DNA from: UBA7703 sp034926785
GTDB taxonomy: Bacteria > Bacillota > Clostridia > Christensenellales > CAG-138
Direction of reading: 5' to 3'
Assembly (NCBI GenBank): GCA_034926785.1
Contig: JAYFQU010000037.1
Span: 1 to 64,000, forward strand
Length of the DNA: 64,000 nt
Shown here: positions 33,001-42,237 of the stretch, one piece after another
How the letters are laid out: every line of letters begins with the position of its first letter
Position numbering within the stretch: the first letter of the stretch is position 1
Position numbers and translations under genes: made by a program
Notes under the pieces: generated by a model
What the model was told of the DNA's origin: nothing
Databases searched by the model: none
Seen by the model: the letters and a program-made list of their open reading frames with translations, nothing else

Positions 33001-34791
33001 TCATGTCAAGGACACGGTGAAGCGGAATACCGCAAACCCTTCTTCGTTTACCGCTTCAATGGATTCTCCAAGATGCGTTAAAATCTCGTGCACAATGGCA
33101 AGTCCGAGGCCCGTCCCGCTGTCCGTATGGGATAGATCCGCCTTATAGAACCGCTCAAATAGGTGTGGCAGATGCTGTTCGGGAATATGGCCGGTGTTTT
33201 TTACCGATACCAACGCACGGCCGCCGCCCGCGTCTTTTTGCACATCCAGTATGATCGTGCCATCATCGCAAGCGAATTTGATCGCGTTGTCCACCAGCGC
33301 GACAAGCACCTGCTCGATGCGATCGCTGTTGGAGCGTACCGTCAGCGGCCGGTCGCAGCCCCAATGCTCCTGTATTCGGATGCCGCTATAGGAGGCAACA
33401 AGGCTTGTTTGCTCAACAACTTCACTGACAATCCCATCCAGATGGAAGTTTGTCTTCTCGAGCGCAACGGCGCCGGATTGCAGGCGCGAGAGCTCTAATA
33501 GATCGTTAATCAGCCTCGTTAAGCGCATCGACTCGCGCAGAATATAACCATAATAGCGCGACCGGTCCTCCTCCTGTTTGACGAGGCCGTCGTTCAGCGC
33601 CTCGGCCAGGCTGCGGATGGACGCAATCGGGGTGCGAAGCTCGTGGCTGACGTTTGCAACATAATCCCTGCGCGTCTGTTCCAGCCGTTCCGCGGCCGTA
33701 ACGTCCTGCAGCACGATCACCGTTCCGGGCGCAAGCTCGCTTGTCTCTTGCGAGAGGGAGATCACAAGCAGGAGCTTTCGCTCCGCCGTATCCAGCGTGA
33801 GAGTTTGCGCGGCGCCGTTTTTCAGCGCTTCTTCACACAACGGAAGCGCGGGTTGTATGGCGCTCATCAGCTCCTGATCCGAGTAGACATCCAGAAGCTG
33901 ATATGCCGCCTGGTTTTTATAGATAAGCGAACCGTCCGCCTCCAACGCAATCACGCCTTCATGCAGGCCGTCCAGAATCATATTCAGTCGATTTCTTGCG
34001 AGTACAAGATCGGAAATGTTGCGCTGCAACTGCGTGGCAAGATTATTGAGCGCAACGCCGAGCTGGCCGATTTCATCGTCCCTGCTCTCATCCGCGCGGA
34101 CGGAGAAATTCCCGCTCGCCATGGCCGCCGAAGCGCGCGTCATCGTTAAAATCGGCTTTGCCATTCGCCTGGATATAAAATACGCCGGAAAAATCATGCA
34201 GACGGATGCGATCAGCGAGCTGAGAATCAGCGCGCGAACAAAGCTCATCAGCGAACTATACACTTCAAACGAGGGGCGGGACATAAGGATTGCGCCGGTG
34301 ACGCGGTGCATATTGTCCTCGATTGTGACGCCGACGACGACACCGTCCGCCGAACGCCACTTGGTGGATATCAACTGTTGTCCGCTTGTGACAACCTGCC
34401 TGCCATAGGTTTGTATGGATTCGCTGACAGGAATCTTTGCGTTTTTGGTTTCGGTGGTATAGGCGATCAGGTTCGCGTTTTCGTCAAAGATATAAACCCG
34501 CGTCCCCTGCTGCTCCTTTAGCGTAAAGTCAAGAAACGAGTCGTATGAGATCTGCCCGGATTGCAGTCTCGTCGCCAGGCGGCTCATGGACTCCGCGCGC
34601 GGGAGCATCTCCTCGGCGATGCGTCTCGCGTGAACAGCCGCACCGGTGAGCAGGTAGACCAGCACGCCAATCATGGATGTGAGAACACATCCAAAAATAA
34701 GATAGAATAGGAATTTTTCAAATATTGAGCCGCTCTTTTCGCGTTGCGATACCTTGTGTTCCGTGCGGCAAAACCACTGTTTTCGCTTCAT
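33001..34791 (-). CDS. Sensor histidine kinase 1 (PhoR/WalK type)
   Basis: A 596-residue sensor with membrane helix 1 at about 26-50, an extracytoplasmic domain to about 183, helix 2 to about 206, HAMP, a PAS domain around 265-370, and HisKA with His383 in DYVANVSHELRTPI. The ATP domain has LVALVDNAIKFA, VKNTGHIPE and GTGLGLAIVHEIL. It differs from its tandem neighbour in the outer sensor region, so the signal may differ. A stable hairpin and no clear ribosome site precede the ATG. Confidence 0.95.
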   Translation of the reverse strand: MKRKQWFCRTEHKVSQREKSGSIFEKFLFYLIFGCVLTSMIGVLVYLLTGAAVHARRIAEEMLPRAESMSRLATRLQSGQISYDSFLDFTLKEQQGTRVYIFDENANLIAYTTETKNAKIPVSESIQTYGRQVVTSGQQLISTKWRSADGVVVGVTIEDNMHRVTGAILMSRPSFEVYSSLMSFVRALILSSLIASVCMIFPAYFISRRMAKPILTMTRASAAMASGNFSVRADESRDDEIGQLGVALNNLATQLQRNISDLVLARNRLNMILDGLHEGVIALEADGSLIYKNQAAYQLLDVYSDQELMSAIQPALPLCEEALKNGAAQTLTLDTAERKLLLVISLSQETSELAPGTVIVLQDVTAAERLEQTRRDYVANVSHELRTPIASIRSLAEALNDGLVKQEEDRSRYYGYILRESMRLTRLINDLLELSRLQSGAVALEKTNFHLDGIVSEVVEQTSLVASYSGIRIQEHWGCDRPLTVRSNSDRIEQVLVALVDNAIKFACDDGTIILDVQKDAGGGRALVSVKNTGHIPEQHLPHLFERFYKADLSHTDSGTGLGLAIVHEILTHLGESIEAVNEEGFAVFRFTVSLT

Positions 34792-34801
34792 ATAGTGAAA
34801 C

Positions 34802-34822
34802 GGCGCGGGGCATTCCCGCGCC
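34802..34822 (-). promoter_or_regulatory. Intercistronic hairpin between regulator 1 and kinase 1
   Basis: GGCGCGGG and CCCGCGCC form an 8-bp GC stem with a 5-nt loop, in the 44-nt gap between the two genes and 10 nt before the kinase ATG. There is no T-run, so it is not an ordinary terminator. Confidence 0.6.
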
Positions 34823-34835
34823 TGCTATCGCTCCT

Positions 34836-35540
34836 TCATGCCCGTTCGTTTTCGCTTGCGCCAAACTTATAGCCAACACCATATACGGTGCGGATGCCCC
34901 AGCTGAGTCCCTCGTCGGGTATCTTCTGGCGAATGCGCTTAATCTGGGTGTCTACGGCGCGCGTGTCACCAAAGTAGTCATATCCCCAAATTTTGGATAA
35001 AATCTGCTCGCGATCAAATACGCGGCCGGGGTGCGCGGCCAGCAGATATAGAATTTCCACCTCTTTTGGCGTAAAATCGACTTGCTTTCCCTTGATTTTT
35101 ACCTCGTAGTTGGAAAGACTGATCTCCAGATCTTCCATGCGGATGGTCTTGCCTTCCGTCTCCGGCTCGGTGGAGATCCTGCGCAAAACCGCCTTGATTC
35201 GGGCTATCAGCTCGCGCGCGGAAAACGGCTTTACGATATAATCATCCGCACCGATTTCAAGGCCGACGACGCGATCGATCTCCTCGCCCTTCGCCGTGAG
35301 CATGATAATGGGAACGGAGCTCTTCTGCCGAATCTCGCGGCAGGCATCCATGCCGCTCTTCTCCGGCATCATCAAATCCATCAAAATCAAATCCGGCGCC
35401 TCGGTCTCCGACATCTTAACCGCCTGAACACCGTTGTAGGCGGAGGCATGCGTAAACCCTTCGCTCTCCAGATAGACGCCAAGCGATTCATGTATAATCG
35501 GCTGATCGTCGCAAATTAGAATATGCGCGCTCTTCTGCAT
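34836..35540 (-). CDS. Response regulator 1 (OmpR/PhoB type)
   Basis: A 234-residue regulator. The receiver has acidic pocket CDD (residues 10-12), phospho-acceptor Asp55 in LILMDLMMP, and K-containing DDYIVKPFSAREL. The C-terminal winged helix has FTPKEVEILYLLAAHPGRVFDREQIL and RAVDTQIKRIRQKI. GGGGG lies 7 nt before ATG. Its partner is the kinase directly downstream. Confidence 0.96.
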   Translation of the reverse strand: MQKSAHILICDDQPIIHESLGVYLESEGFTHASAYNGVQAVKMSETEAPDLILMDLMMPEKSGMDACREIRQKSSVPIIMLTAKGEEIDRVVGLEIGADDYIVKPFSARELIARIKAVLRRISTEPETEGKTIRMEDLEISLSNYEVKIKGKQVDFTPKEVEILYLLAAHPGRVFDREQILSKIWGYDYFGDTRAVDTQIKRIRQKIPDEGLSWGIRTVYGVGYKFGASENERA

Positions 35541-35562
35541 GGTTCTACCCCCTTTTGAATTG

Positions 35563-35591
35563 ATTATAGTATGCGGCTTGCCACAATTCAA
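35563..35591 (-). promoter_or_regulatory. Promoter of two-component system 1
   Basis: TTGAAT (35591-35586) and TATAAT (35568-35563), 17 bp apart, 22 nt before the gene. Confidence 0.7.
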
Positions 35592-35723
35592 TGGCACGGG
35601 GCAGCTTGTTGAAATTGTACACGATTCGTACAAGATCAACGCGTTATTTAGAAATCCGGCCAAGATTTGCCTGTTTTGCCATAATTCAACACGGCTCTGC
35701 CAAGCGGTTCCCCCCGGAGTGTT

Positions 35724-37634
35724 CTATCGCTTCTTTGGTTTTTTGTCGTGCGGCTTTCGCTGGATCACCTCATACGGCGCGTCCTGGGAGGAGCGCTCCT
35801 GCTTTGCGCCGTTCTGCGCGCTGTCCTGCTCGATCACAGCGCCTGCGCCCACGGGGCCAAGCGCGATTGCATTCGAGATATACTTTTTAACCGTGAAGTG
35901 AAAACTTGTTCCTTCGCCGAGAGAGCTCTCCACAAAGATGTTTTCGCCAAGTTTGTCAACGATCTGTTTTGCGATGGAAAGCCCGAGCCCCGTTCCGCCC
36001 TCGCGACGGGATTTATCCGTTTTAAAGAATCGCTCGAAGATATGCGATAAATCCTCCGGCTCAATGCCGCATCCGGTATCGGTGACACTCACGAGAATGC
36101 GGTCGCCCGCGGTCTGCGCGGCGCCGATGGTGATGCTGCCGCCCTCCGGCGTATAGTGCATCGCGTTGTCAAGCAATATGACGAGCAGCTGCTCTACGCG
36201 ATCTTCGTCCGTCATGGCAAACGGAATCGGATCCAGTTCCAGATTGAGTTGGATGCCTCGCTGCGCTGCCTCGTTGAGATAGTTCTGTCGCGTATCCTGC
36301 AGGAGTTCTTCCAGATTAACCGCGTGCACCTCCATGTGTTCCGTGCCGGACTGCAGGCGGGAGAGTTCCAGCATATCCGTAATCAGGCGTGAGAGACGAA
36401 TGACCTCGCGAAGCATGATTCGATAGTAACGCTGTTTCGTTTCCTCGTCTGTAATCATACCGTCGCTGAGCGGCTCCAGCAACCCGCGCACCGCTGTAAG
36501 CGGCGTTCTGAGCTCATGGCTGACGTTCGCGACATAATCCCTGCGCGTTTTTTCAAGGCGCTCCAGATCGGTTACATCCTTAAACAAGCCAACCACACCG
36601 GTGCATTCCCCCGCCTCGTCGGTCACGGGAACGATTGTAATCCAGAGCGCGCGTTCGTTTGGCAGAGAATAATGCATGCTAGCGGGTTCCAGCGAATCAT
36701 AGACCTCACGGAACATCTCCCAGATGGTAGCGTCCGGGACCAGATCCATCGGGACCTTAACCTCAACCGCTCCAAACATTTTCATCAGCGCGGGGTTGTA
36801 GTGCGTCAAGCAGCCGATGTTGTCTATTGCGGCAACGCCGTCCGTAAAGCTGGATAGCAGTTGATTGAGCTGCCGTTTTTCACTCTGCAGCTGATAGATG
36901 GTCTGCGCCAGATTGTCGCAAAGCGTATTGAGCGCGCGTGCCAGAATCCCGATTTCGCCGGATGCCTTCTCGTTTGCGCGAACATTAAAGCGCCCCTTCG
37001 ACATCTCGATTGCGGCGTTGCTCATGTCGTGCAGCGGTTTGGAGAGGCGGTTTGTGCTGAACGCAACCAGCAGCATTACCACCGGCAGAATCGCGAAGAT
37101 GGTCCCCGTGAGCACGTTGTTAAGCTGGTTGAATGCGGATTGTATGCGTTTGATCTGCTTGATAATGAGAATGCCGCCGGTGACATTCCCGTCCGTGTCC
37201 CGAACGGGGATTCCGACGGAAACCGCCGTTTCGCCGTTGAGCAGTTCGAGGTCGTTGTTTTCCACCGTCTGCCCGCGCAAAACATTCTGCATCTCGGCGC
37301 GGTAGTATTCTCCGAAGTCCTGCATCTCGACCGTACTGCCAATGTTGCGTACAATCAAAATCTTACCTAATGCGTCCGAGATGAGGATGGCGGATTCACT
37401 GGAGAGCGTCTGTTTCTCGATGAGGCGCTGAAACGCCTCCTCTGTCATGAAACCGTTCTTGTACTCTTCGTAAATCTGGCGCGTAACCTCCGCCTCCGGC
37501 TCAAGATTTGCCATCTCGATGGAGATATAGGTGTTCTTGCCGACATACGTATAAGCCGCCAGCAAAATGATGTTTGCAAGCAGCAAAGCTATGATCGATA
37601 CAACTAAAATTCGCCAGTAAAATACGCTGCGCAT
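35724..37634 (-). CDS. Sensor histidine kinase 2 (PhoR/WalK type)
   Basis: A 636-residue sensor: helix 1 at about 8-30, outer domain to 173, helix 2 at 174-195, HAMP to about 250, PAS about 255-355, HisKA with His373 in DYVANVSHELRTPL, then N-box LLDNAMHYTPEG (Asn490), G1 TDTGCGIEPED and GTGLGLSIAKQIV. A 45-residue basic, disordered tail follows the ATPase domain and ends KKPKKR; kinase 1 has no such tail. Confidence 0.95.
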   Translation of the reverse strand: MRSVFYWRILVVSIIALLLANIILLAAYTYVGKNTYISIEMANLEPEAEVTRQIYEEYKNGFMTEEAFQRLIEKQTLSSESAILISDALGKILIVRNIGSTVEMQDFGEYYRAEMQNVLRGQTVENNDLELLNGETAVSVGIPVRDTDGNVTGGILIIKQIKRIQSAFNQLNNVLTGTIFAILPVVMLLVAFSTNRLSKPLHDMSNAAIEMSKGRFNVRANEKASGEIGILARALNTLCDNLAQTIYQLQSEKRQLNQLLSSFTDGVAAIDNIGCLTHYNPALMKMFGAVEVKVPMDLVPDATIWEMFREVYDSLEPASMHYSLPNERALWITIVPVTDEAGECTGVVGLFKDVTDLERLEKTRRDYVANVSHELRTPLTAVRGLLEPLSDGMITDEETKQRYYRIMLREVIRLSRLITDMLELSRLQSGTEHMEVHAVNLEELLQDTRQNYLNEAAQRGIQLNLELDPIPFAMTDEDRVEQLLVILLDNAMHYTPEGGSITIGAAQTAGDRILVSVTDTGCGIEPEDLSHIFERFFKTDKSRREGGTGLGLSIAKQIVDKLGENIFVESSLGEGTSFHFTVKKYISNAIALGPVGAGAVIEQDSAQNGAKQERSSQDAPYEVIQRKPHDKKPKKR

Positions 37635-37649
37635 GAAAGAAAACCGGCT

Positions 37650-38330
37650 TTACTCGGTTTCGAATTTGTAGCCGACGCCATAGATGGTCTTAATGCTCCA
37701 GCCGAGGCCGGTGGAATCGAGCTTGGCGCGAATGCGCTTAATATGCGTGTCCACCGTTCTGGTTTCGCCCGCAAAATCATATCCCCAGACACGGGAGAGC
37801 AGCTGCTCACGCGTGAATACCTGCCCCGGGTTGGAGGCGAGCATATGCAGAATCTCAATCTCCTTCGGCGTGCAGATGACCGCCTGGCCGCGCAGGGTGA
37901 CCGTGTAGCTCTTTAGGTCAATGGTGAGCCCGTTGTATGTGACAATGCTCGCGTCGCTCTTAGGCTGTTCGCTTGCGCGGCGGAGCACCGCCTTGATGCG
38001 TGCGACAACCTCACGCGGGCTAAACGGTTTTACAATATAATCGTCCGCGCCGAGCTCCAGCCCGACGATGCGGTCAATCTCCTCCCCCTTTGCCGTGAGC
38101 ATCAGGATCGGAATCTGCGAGGTCTTGCGCAGTTCGCGGCAGACCTCGATTCCGCTCATTTTCGGCATCATAATATCCAGCACGCAGAGCACAACCTCCG
38201 GCGTGATGCTCTCGATTGCGGATACGCCGTCAAACGCATCCACAACCTCAAACCCCTCGGCTTTGAGGTAGATGCCAAGCGCCTCGTGCACGACCTGATC
38301 GTCGTCTGCAATTAATACTTTCTGCGCCAT
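37650..38330 (-). CDS. Response regulator 2 (OmpR/PhoB type)
   Basis: A 226-residue regulator with DDD at 9-11, phospho-acceptor Asp52 in VLDIMMPKMSG, and DDYIVKPFSPREV. The winged helix includes CTPKEIEILHMLASNPGQVFTREQLL and RTVDTHIKRIRAKL. It is close to regulator 1 across its whole length, so the two systems look like a tandem duplication. AAGGAG lies 6 nt before ATG 38330. Confidence 0.96.
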   Translation of the reverse strand: MAQKVLIADDDQVVHEALGIYLKAEGFEVVDAFDGVSAIESITPEVVLCVLDIMMPKMSGIEVCRELRKTSQIPILMLTAKGEEIDRIVGLELGADDYIVKPFSPREVVARIKAVLRRASEQPKSDASIVTYNGLTIDLKSYTVTLRGQAVICTPKEIEILHMLASNPGQVFTREQLLSRVWGYDFAGETRTVDTHIKRIRAKLDSTGLGWSIKTIYGVGYKFETE

Positions 38331-38417
38331 AGTTCGCTCCTTGTTTCTCATCAATACTATTGTTTAGTATACCATAGATATGCAACGACCGTATAGTATC
38401 CCCCCAACGGTCATCGA

Positions 38418-39050
38418 CTATAGACCGCGTACCATCTTGCCAACGAACGCCGCATCCTGCTCCATCACATCCACCAGCGAGCGATTGTAAATCCCGCTGG
38501 CGGGATGATACAGCGGAATCAGAGCGCAGGCAACTTCACCAATGACGAGCGAAAGCGCCTGGCCGTGCGCCGACCCAATGACGGGAGATTTTTCTCCTGC
38601 GAGCGCGAACACCGCTTTAAGCGGCGTATTCCCAAGCGTCAGGATCAGTCTTGGCTGAATGAGCGCGATCTCCCGGCCAAGCAGAGGCAGAGACGCCTTG
38701 ATTTCCGTGGGCAGCGGCGTACGATTCCGCGTGCTCTTCTCCGAGCGAACAACCGGACGGTATTTCACCACATTGGTGATGAAAGCATCCTCCCGCATTA
38801 CGCCGAACCGGCAGAACAACGCGTCGAGCTGCTTCCCCGCCTTGCCGACAAACGGATGTCCCAGCTTCGTTTCCTCGGCTCCCGGCGCTTCGCCGATCAG
38901 CAGAATCTTCGCGTCGTGCCGGCCTTCGCCGAAAACAGGCTTGCGGTATTCGCCCTGCGGCTCGTCCTTTGCAGCAAGCGGAAACAGCCTCGCGCGCTCC
39001 GCGTTATAGGCCGCCTCCAAAGAACACGTACCGTCTGGTATTCCATCCAT
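38418..39050 (-). CDS. Uracil-DNA glycosylase, family 4-like without Fe-S ligands
   Basis: A 210-residue protein with motif GEAPGAEE (53-60), LGHPFVGKAGKQLD, and the second catalytic motif HPASGIYN (182-189). Family 4 enzymes bind [4Fe-4S] through four cysteines. Here the internal two are Tyr97 (VKYRP for VKCRP) and Ser120, and the N-terminal pair is reduced to Cys9, so the cluster is probably absent. The start is 8 nt after the PBP gene, with GGAGG 12 nt upstream. Confidence 0.88.
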   Translation of the reverse strand: MDGIPDGTCSLEAAYNAERARLFPLAAKDEPQGEYRKPVFGEGRHDAKILLIGEAPGAEETKLGHPFVGKAGKQLDALFCRFGVMREDAFITNVVKYRPVVRSEKSTRNRTPLPTEIKASLPLLGREIALIQPRLILTLGNTPLKAVFALAGEKSPVIGSAHGQALSLVIGEVACALIPLYHPASGIYNRSLVDVMEQDAAFVGKMVRGL

Positions 39051-39058
39051 CGCTTTGC

Positions 39059-41776
39059 TCAGCCTCCGTTGCCATCTTGGGTTTGCTGCGCCATGGCATT
39101 CTGCAGCGCGGAGAAATCGTTCGTCAGTTTTTCAAACAGCGGCTCAATCTCAGAATACTGGTATCCGCTGAGTGCAACCTGCAACGCGGAAATGTCATCT
39201 TTGAGCGTGTCGCTCATATCCTGTGGCACGCCGTTTGCGGTGTTGAGATAGTCCGTCACCTGCTGAATCAGATCCTGGGACTTTGTCTTGAGCTCAAAGA
39301 TGGAGAGCGATCCATCCGCGTGTACCGTGCAGGTCTTCATACTTGCGATGAATTCATCCGTGGTCAGCTCTGTCCGCACGGCATTGGGCAGTGCCTTGAG
39401 CAGGTATTCATCGTCGAAATTATACAGCGGATTGTCCGGCCGGATCAGGACATAGCTCACGTCGGAAACAGAGTCCGGCGGGCAGAATTCCGTCGCGATG
39501 GCATTCTCTGCGGAACAAATGCTCAGCGTAACGTGCATGTCGCAATAGGCGGTCGGCGCTTTCTCCACAAGAAACCATTCCGTCACAGGCTTATGATCCT
39601 CGTCTCCCTTGCAAGCGTCGGTTGCGAGGAGACCGGAAACTGGACAAATCGTCCGTTTAACAAGCCCCAGAGAGGTCGGGTCAGCGTCAATGATCGCCTT
39701 GTCTTCAAGCCCTTCGTGAATCTTCGCCATATACGCCTGCCAGAGCGGCGCGGCTTCGTTCCCGCCGGAAGACCCCTTCTTGAGTTTGTTAATGGGGTAG
39801 TCATGCCCCACCCATAGCGTGGAAACATAGTACGGCGTCATGCCGGCAAAATACACGCTCGCATAGTCGGAGTTGGTGCCCGTCTTGCCGGCTACCGTCA
39901 TATCCGTAATCTTCGCCTTCGTGCCTGTTCCGGTCTTCACCGCGTCGGTCATCATGTCCACAAGCATCCATGCCGTGCTCTCTTGAAATACGCGATGCGT
40001 ATCACGAACCTCGTCCGCGTCGAGAATCACGTTTCCCTCGGCATCCAGCACCTTGGTGAACGACAGCGGTTCCTGATAGACCCCTTTATTCGCGATGGTG
40101 GAGTAGGCCGCCGCCATCTGAATCGGCGTAAAGCCGGACGTGCCAAGCGCAAGCCCCGCGCCGTCCACATTCACCTTATTTTCCGTCGCACCCAATTCAT
40201 AGAGATATTGCGCCGCAATCGAAGGTGTCACATCATCCATGAGGATATGCGCGGCGGGCACGTTCAGCGAGCTGACCAGCGCGCGGCGGAACGTTACCGG
40301 GCCATAGCGAGAATCAAGCCCGCCGGATGGATAACCCTTCTCGGTATTCCATCCCACAATGGGGCCATCCATATTGTAGGTAATACTCCCGGGCGAATAC
40401 CCAAGATCGAGCGCAGGCCCGTAGAGTGTAAGCGGCTTGATGGAGGAGCCAACCTCCGTATAGCTCTGCGCGGCGCGGTTGAGACCTTTTCGCACGGTTG
40501 GTTCGTTTCTGCCGCCGATGATCGCCCTGAGTTCGCCCGTGCGGTAGTCCATCACGACCGCGGCAGCCTGCGGCTCCACGGTTTCAATCACGGTTCCGTC
40601 CTCTTTTGTCTCCACTAGCGTGGATTTTGAGGTGTCCGCAAGCGAGGGATAATTCTCCCAATCGCTCAAGGTGGACTGGACGGTCTTTTGCACGGTCGGG
40701 TCTACCGTAGTGTAGATGTGGTATCCGCTCGTACGCAGTTCGTTTTCTACGGCGCTGCGGTTGGCGGAGGTGTTGCTCAATCCCCGCTTCTCCAAAAGAT
40801 GCGTCACCACGTCGCTGATGGCGTATTCCACGAAGTAGGCCATATCATACATCTGCTTCTGTTCGCTGACCTCAACAATGCTAAGCTTCTCTGAAAGCGC
40901 GGACTGATATTGATCCAGCGTGATGAATCCCGCCTGATACATGCGCGAGAGCACCTGATTGGTACGCTCGTCCGTAACCTCCATCTTATCGCGCTGATAC
41001 ATGTTCTTGCGAGGGTCGTAGCGATAGGGTGCCTGCGTCAGCCCCGCGAGCATTGCGCACTCGCGAATGGTCAGTTCCGAGAGTTCTTTTCCAAAATAGT
41101 CCTTGGCGCCGCTCTTTACGCCGTAATTGCTCTCGCCGAGATCCACGTCGTTGAGATACGCTTCCAGGATGGTGTCTTTATCGATGAGCTGCTCAAGCTC
41201 CAGCGCGAGATAGGCTTCCTGAATCTTTCGCTTATAGTTGCGCTGCGACCCGAGCACCTTGTTTTTGATGAGCTGCTGCGTAATCGTGCTGCCGCCGGAG
41301 GAATTGCTGTTGCCCAGGATTTCCAGCGCGGCAGAAAACAGTCTCTTGAAATCCACGCCGCTGTGTTTATAAAACCGCACATCCTCAACGGAAATAAACG
41401 CGTTCTTCAGCATGTCCGGAATATTCTCAATATCCACCCAATCGCGGTATTCCACGTCCGCAATAGAGCTGATCAGATCTCCGTTCTTGTCATACAGATA
41501 GCTGGTATAGTCGGAAATCGTCAGCTGGGCGACATCCAGGGTCGGCGTGGTTTCCACATATGCCTTCACTACGCCTAGCACCAGACCCATGCCGATAAAT
41601 CCCACGACAATGAACGCGAGCACCATCATTTTCAGGGACGTAAACACAACCGCCAGCGCGAAGGAACGCGGTTTTTTTCGCTCGGTAAAGAGCGGCACAT
41701 TTTCCTCATGTATCGAATCTGATCTGGACCGGTTGTCGTTGGACTCCAGCCGAAAGAACGGATTGCTGTTTGCCAT
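39059..41776 (-). CDS. Class A penicillin-binding protein (PBP1A type)
   Basis: A 905-residue bifunctional peptidoglycan enzyme. A cytoplasmic N-terminus precedes a membrane helix (about 46-70). The GT51 transglycosylase has Glu131 in EDVRFYKHSGVDFKRL, GGSTITQQLIKN and the second Glu region EAYLNDVDLG. The transpeptidase has Ser444-x-x-Lys447 (SSIKPL), Ser503-Leu-Asn505 and Lys631-Thr-Gly. A 200-residue C-terminal extension with paired cysteines (TICPVSG, DACKGD, TAYCDMH, SICS, EFCPP) follows. GAGGTGA precedes the start. Confidence 0.97.
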   Translation of the reverse strand: MANSNPFFRLESNDNRSRSDSIHEENVPLFTERKKPRSFALAVVFTSLKMMVLAFIVVGFIGMGLVLGVVKAYVETTPTLDVAQLTISDYTSYLYDKNGDLISSIADVEYRDWVDIENIPDMLKNAFISVEDVRFYKHSGVDFKRLFSAALEILGNSNSSGGSTITQQLIKNKVLGSQRNYKRKIQEAYLALELEQLIDKDTILEAYLNDVDLGESNYGVKSGAKDYFGKELSELTIRECAMLAGLTQAPYRYDPRKNMYQRDKMEVTDERTNQVLSRMYQAGFITLDQYQSALSEKLSIVEVSEQKQMYDMAYFVEYAISDVVTHLLEKRGLSNTSANRSAVENELRTSGYHIYTTVDPTVQKTVQSTLSDWENYPSLADTSKSTLVETKEDGTVIETVEPQAAAVVMDYRTGELRAIIGGRNEPTVRKGLNRAAQSYTEVGSSIKPLTLYGPALDLGYSPGSITYNMDGPIVGWNTEKGYPSGGLDSRYGPVTFRRALVSSLNVPAAHILMDDVTPSIAAQYLYELGATENKVNVDGAGLALGTSGFTPIQMAAAYSTIANKGVYQEPLSFTKVLDAEGNVILDADEVRDTHRVFQESTAWMLVDMMTDAVKTGTGTKAKITDMTVAGKTGTNSDYASVYFAGMTPYYVSTLWVGHDYPINKLKKGSSGGNEAAPLWQAYMAKIHEGLEDKAIIDADPTSLGLVKRTICPVSGLLATDACKGDEDHKPVTEWFLVEKAPTAYCDMHVTLSICSAENAIATEFCPPDSVSDVSYVLIRPDNPLYNFDDEYLLKALPNAVRTELTTDEFIASMKTCTVHADGSLSIFELKTKSQDLIQQVTDYLNTANGVPQDMSDTLKDDISALQVALSGYQYSEIEPLFEKLTNDFSALQNAMAQQTQDGNGG

Positions 41777-41807
41777 GTATTCGATTCACCTCTATAAAGT
41801 CGTTCGT

Positions 41808-41816
41808 ATTATAGCA
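41808..41816 (-). promoter_or_regulatory. Extended -10 promoter of the PBP gene
   Basis: TGC-TATAAT on the minus strand (41816-41808), 31 nt before the gene. No good -35 is visible; the same TATGCTATAATACG string occurs at the rpsB promoter. Confidence 0.5.
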
Positions 41817-41962
41817 TAGCCAGTGGTTTGCATGCATGAAAGCCGCAAAAAGTTCATACTTTCTGTATGTTTTCTGTTTTTTTTGCGTAATCGATACGAA
41901 AAAAAGAAAATCCAACCAAGAACTTCCTTAAAAATCCTGCATGAAAAAACAAAAAAAGAGTC

Positions 41963-41991
41963 TTTACAAACTTTGCTCTTTCCACTATAAT
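41963..41991 (+). promoter_or_regulatory. Promoter of tRNA-Ala
   Basis: TTTACA (41963-41968) and TATAAT (41986-41991) with 17 bp between, 14 nt before the tRNA. Confidence 0.8.
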
Positions 41992-42005
41992 AGCACATGC
42001 GGCTC

Positions 42006-42082
42006 GGGGCTTTAGCGAAGTTGGCTATCGCGCTACACTGGCAGTGTAGAGATCACCGGTTCAAATCCGGTAAGCTCCACCA
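42006..42082 (+). tRNA. tRNA-Ala (GGC anticodon)
   Basis: A 77-nt cloverleaf with encoded CCA. The anticodon stem CTACA/TGTAG holds loop CTGGCAG, giving GGC. The acceptor stem GGGGCTT/AAGCTCC has the G3-U70 pair that is the alanine identity signal. D stem GCGA/TCGC and T stem ACCGG/CCGGT are intact. It stands alone with its own promoter and terminator. Confidence 0.96.
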
Positions 42083-42085
42083 GAC

Positions 42086-42133
42086 GAAAAAACTCCTGAT
42101 TTTATGCGGATCGCATGAGAACAGGAGTTTTTT
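42086..42133 (+). terminator. Terminator of tRNA-Ala
   Basis: ACTCCTG/CAGGAGT outer stem and ATGCG/CGCAT inner stem, followed by seven T. Confidence 0.85.
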
Positions 42134-42237
42134 TGCGCTTTCTTACTTCGATTTACAATATGGTATGGATTTGAGTGAATCGCCTGCTTTATAATCAAAA
42201 GATCCATCTGAATCAATCATGGAACGGAGAAACCAAC

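Noticed and set aside
34792..34835. Terminator between regulator 1 and kinase 1
   Set aside because: The hairpin has no T-run after it, and the kinase must be transcribed with the regulator because no promoter lies in the gap.
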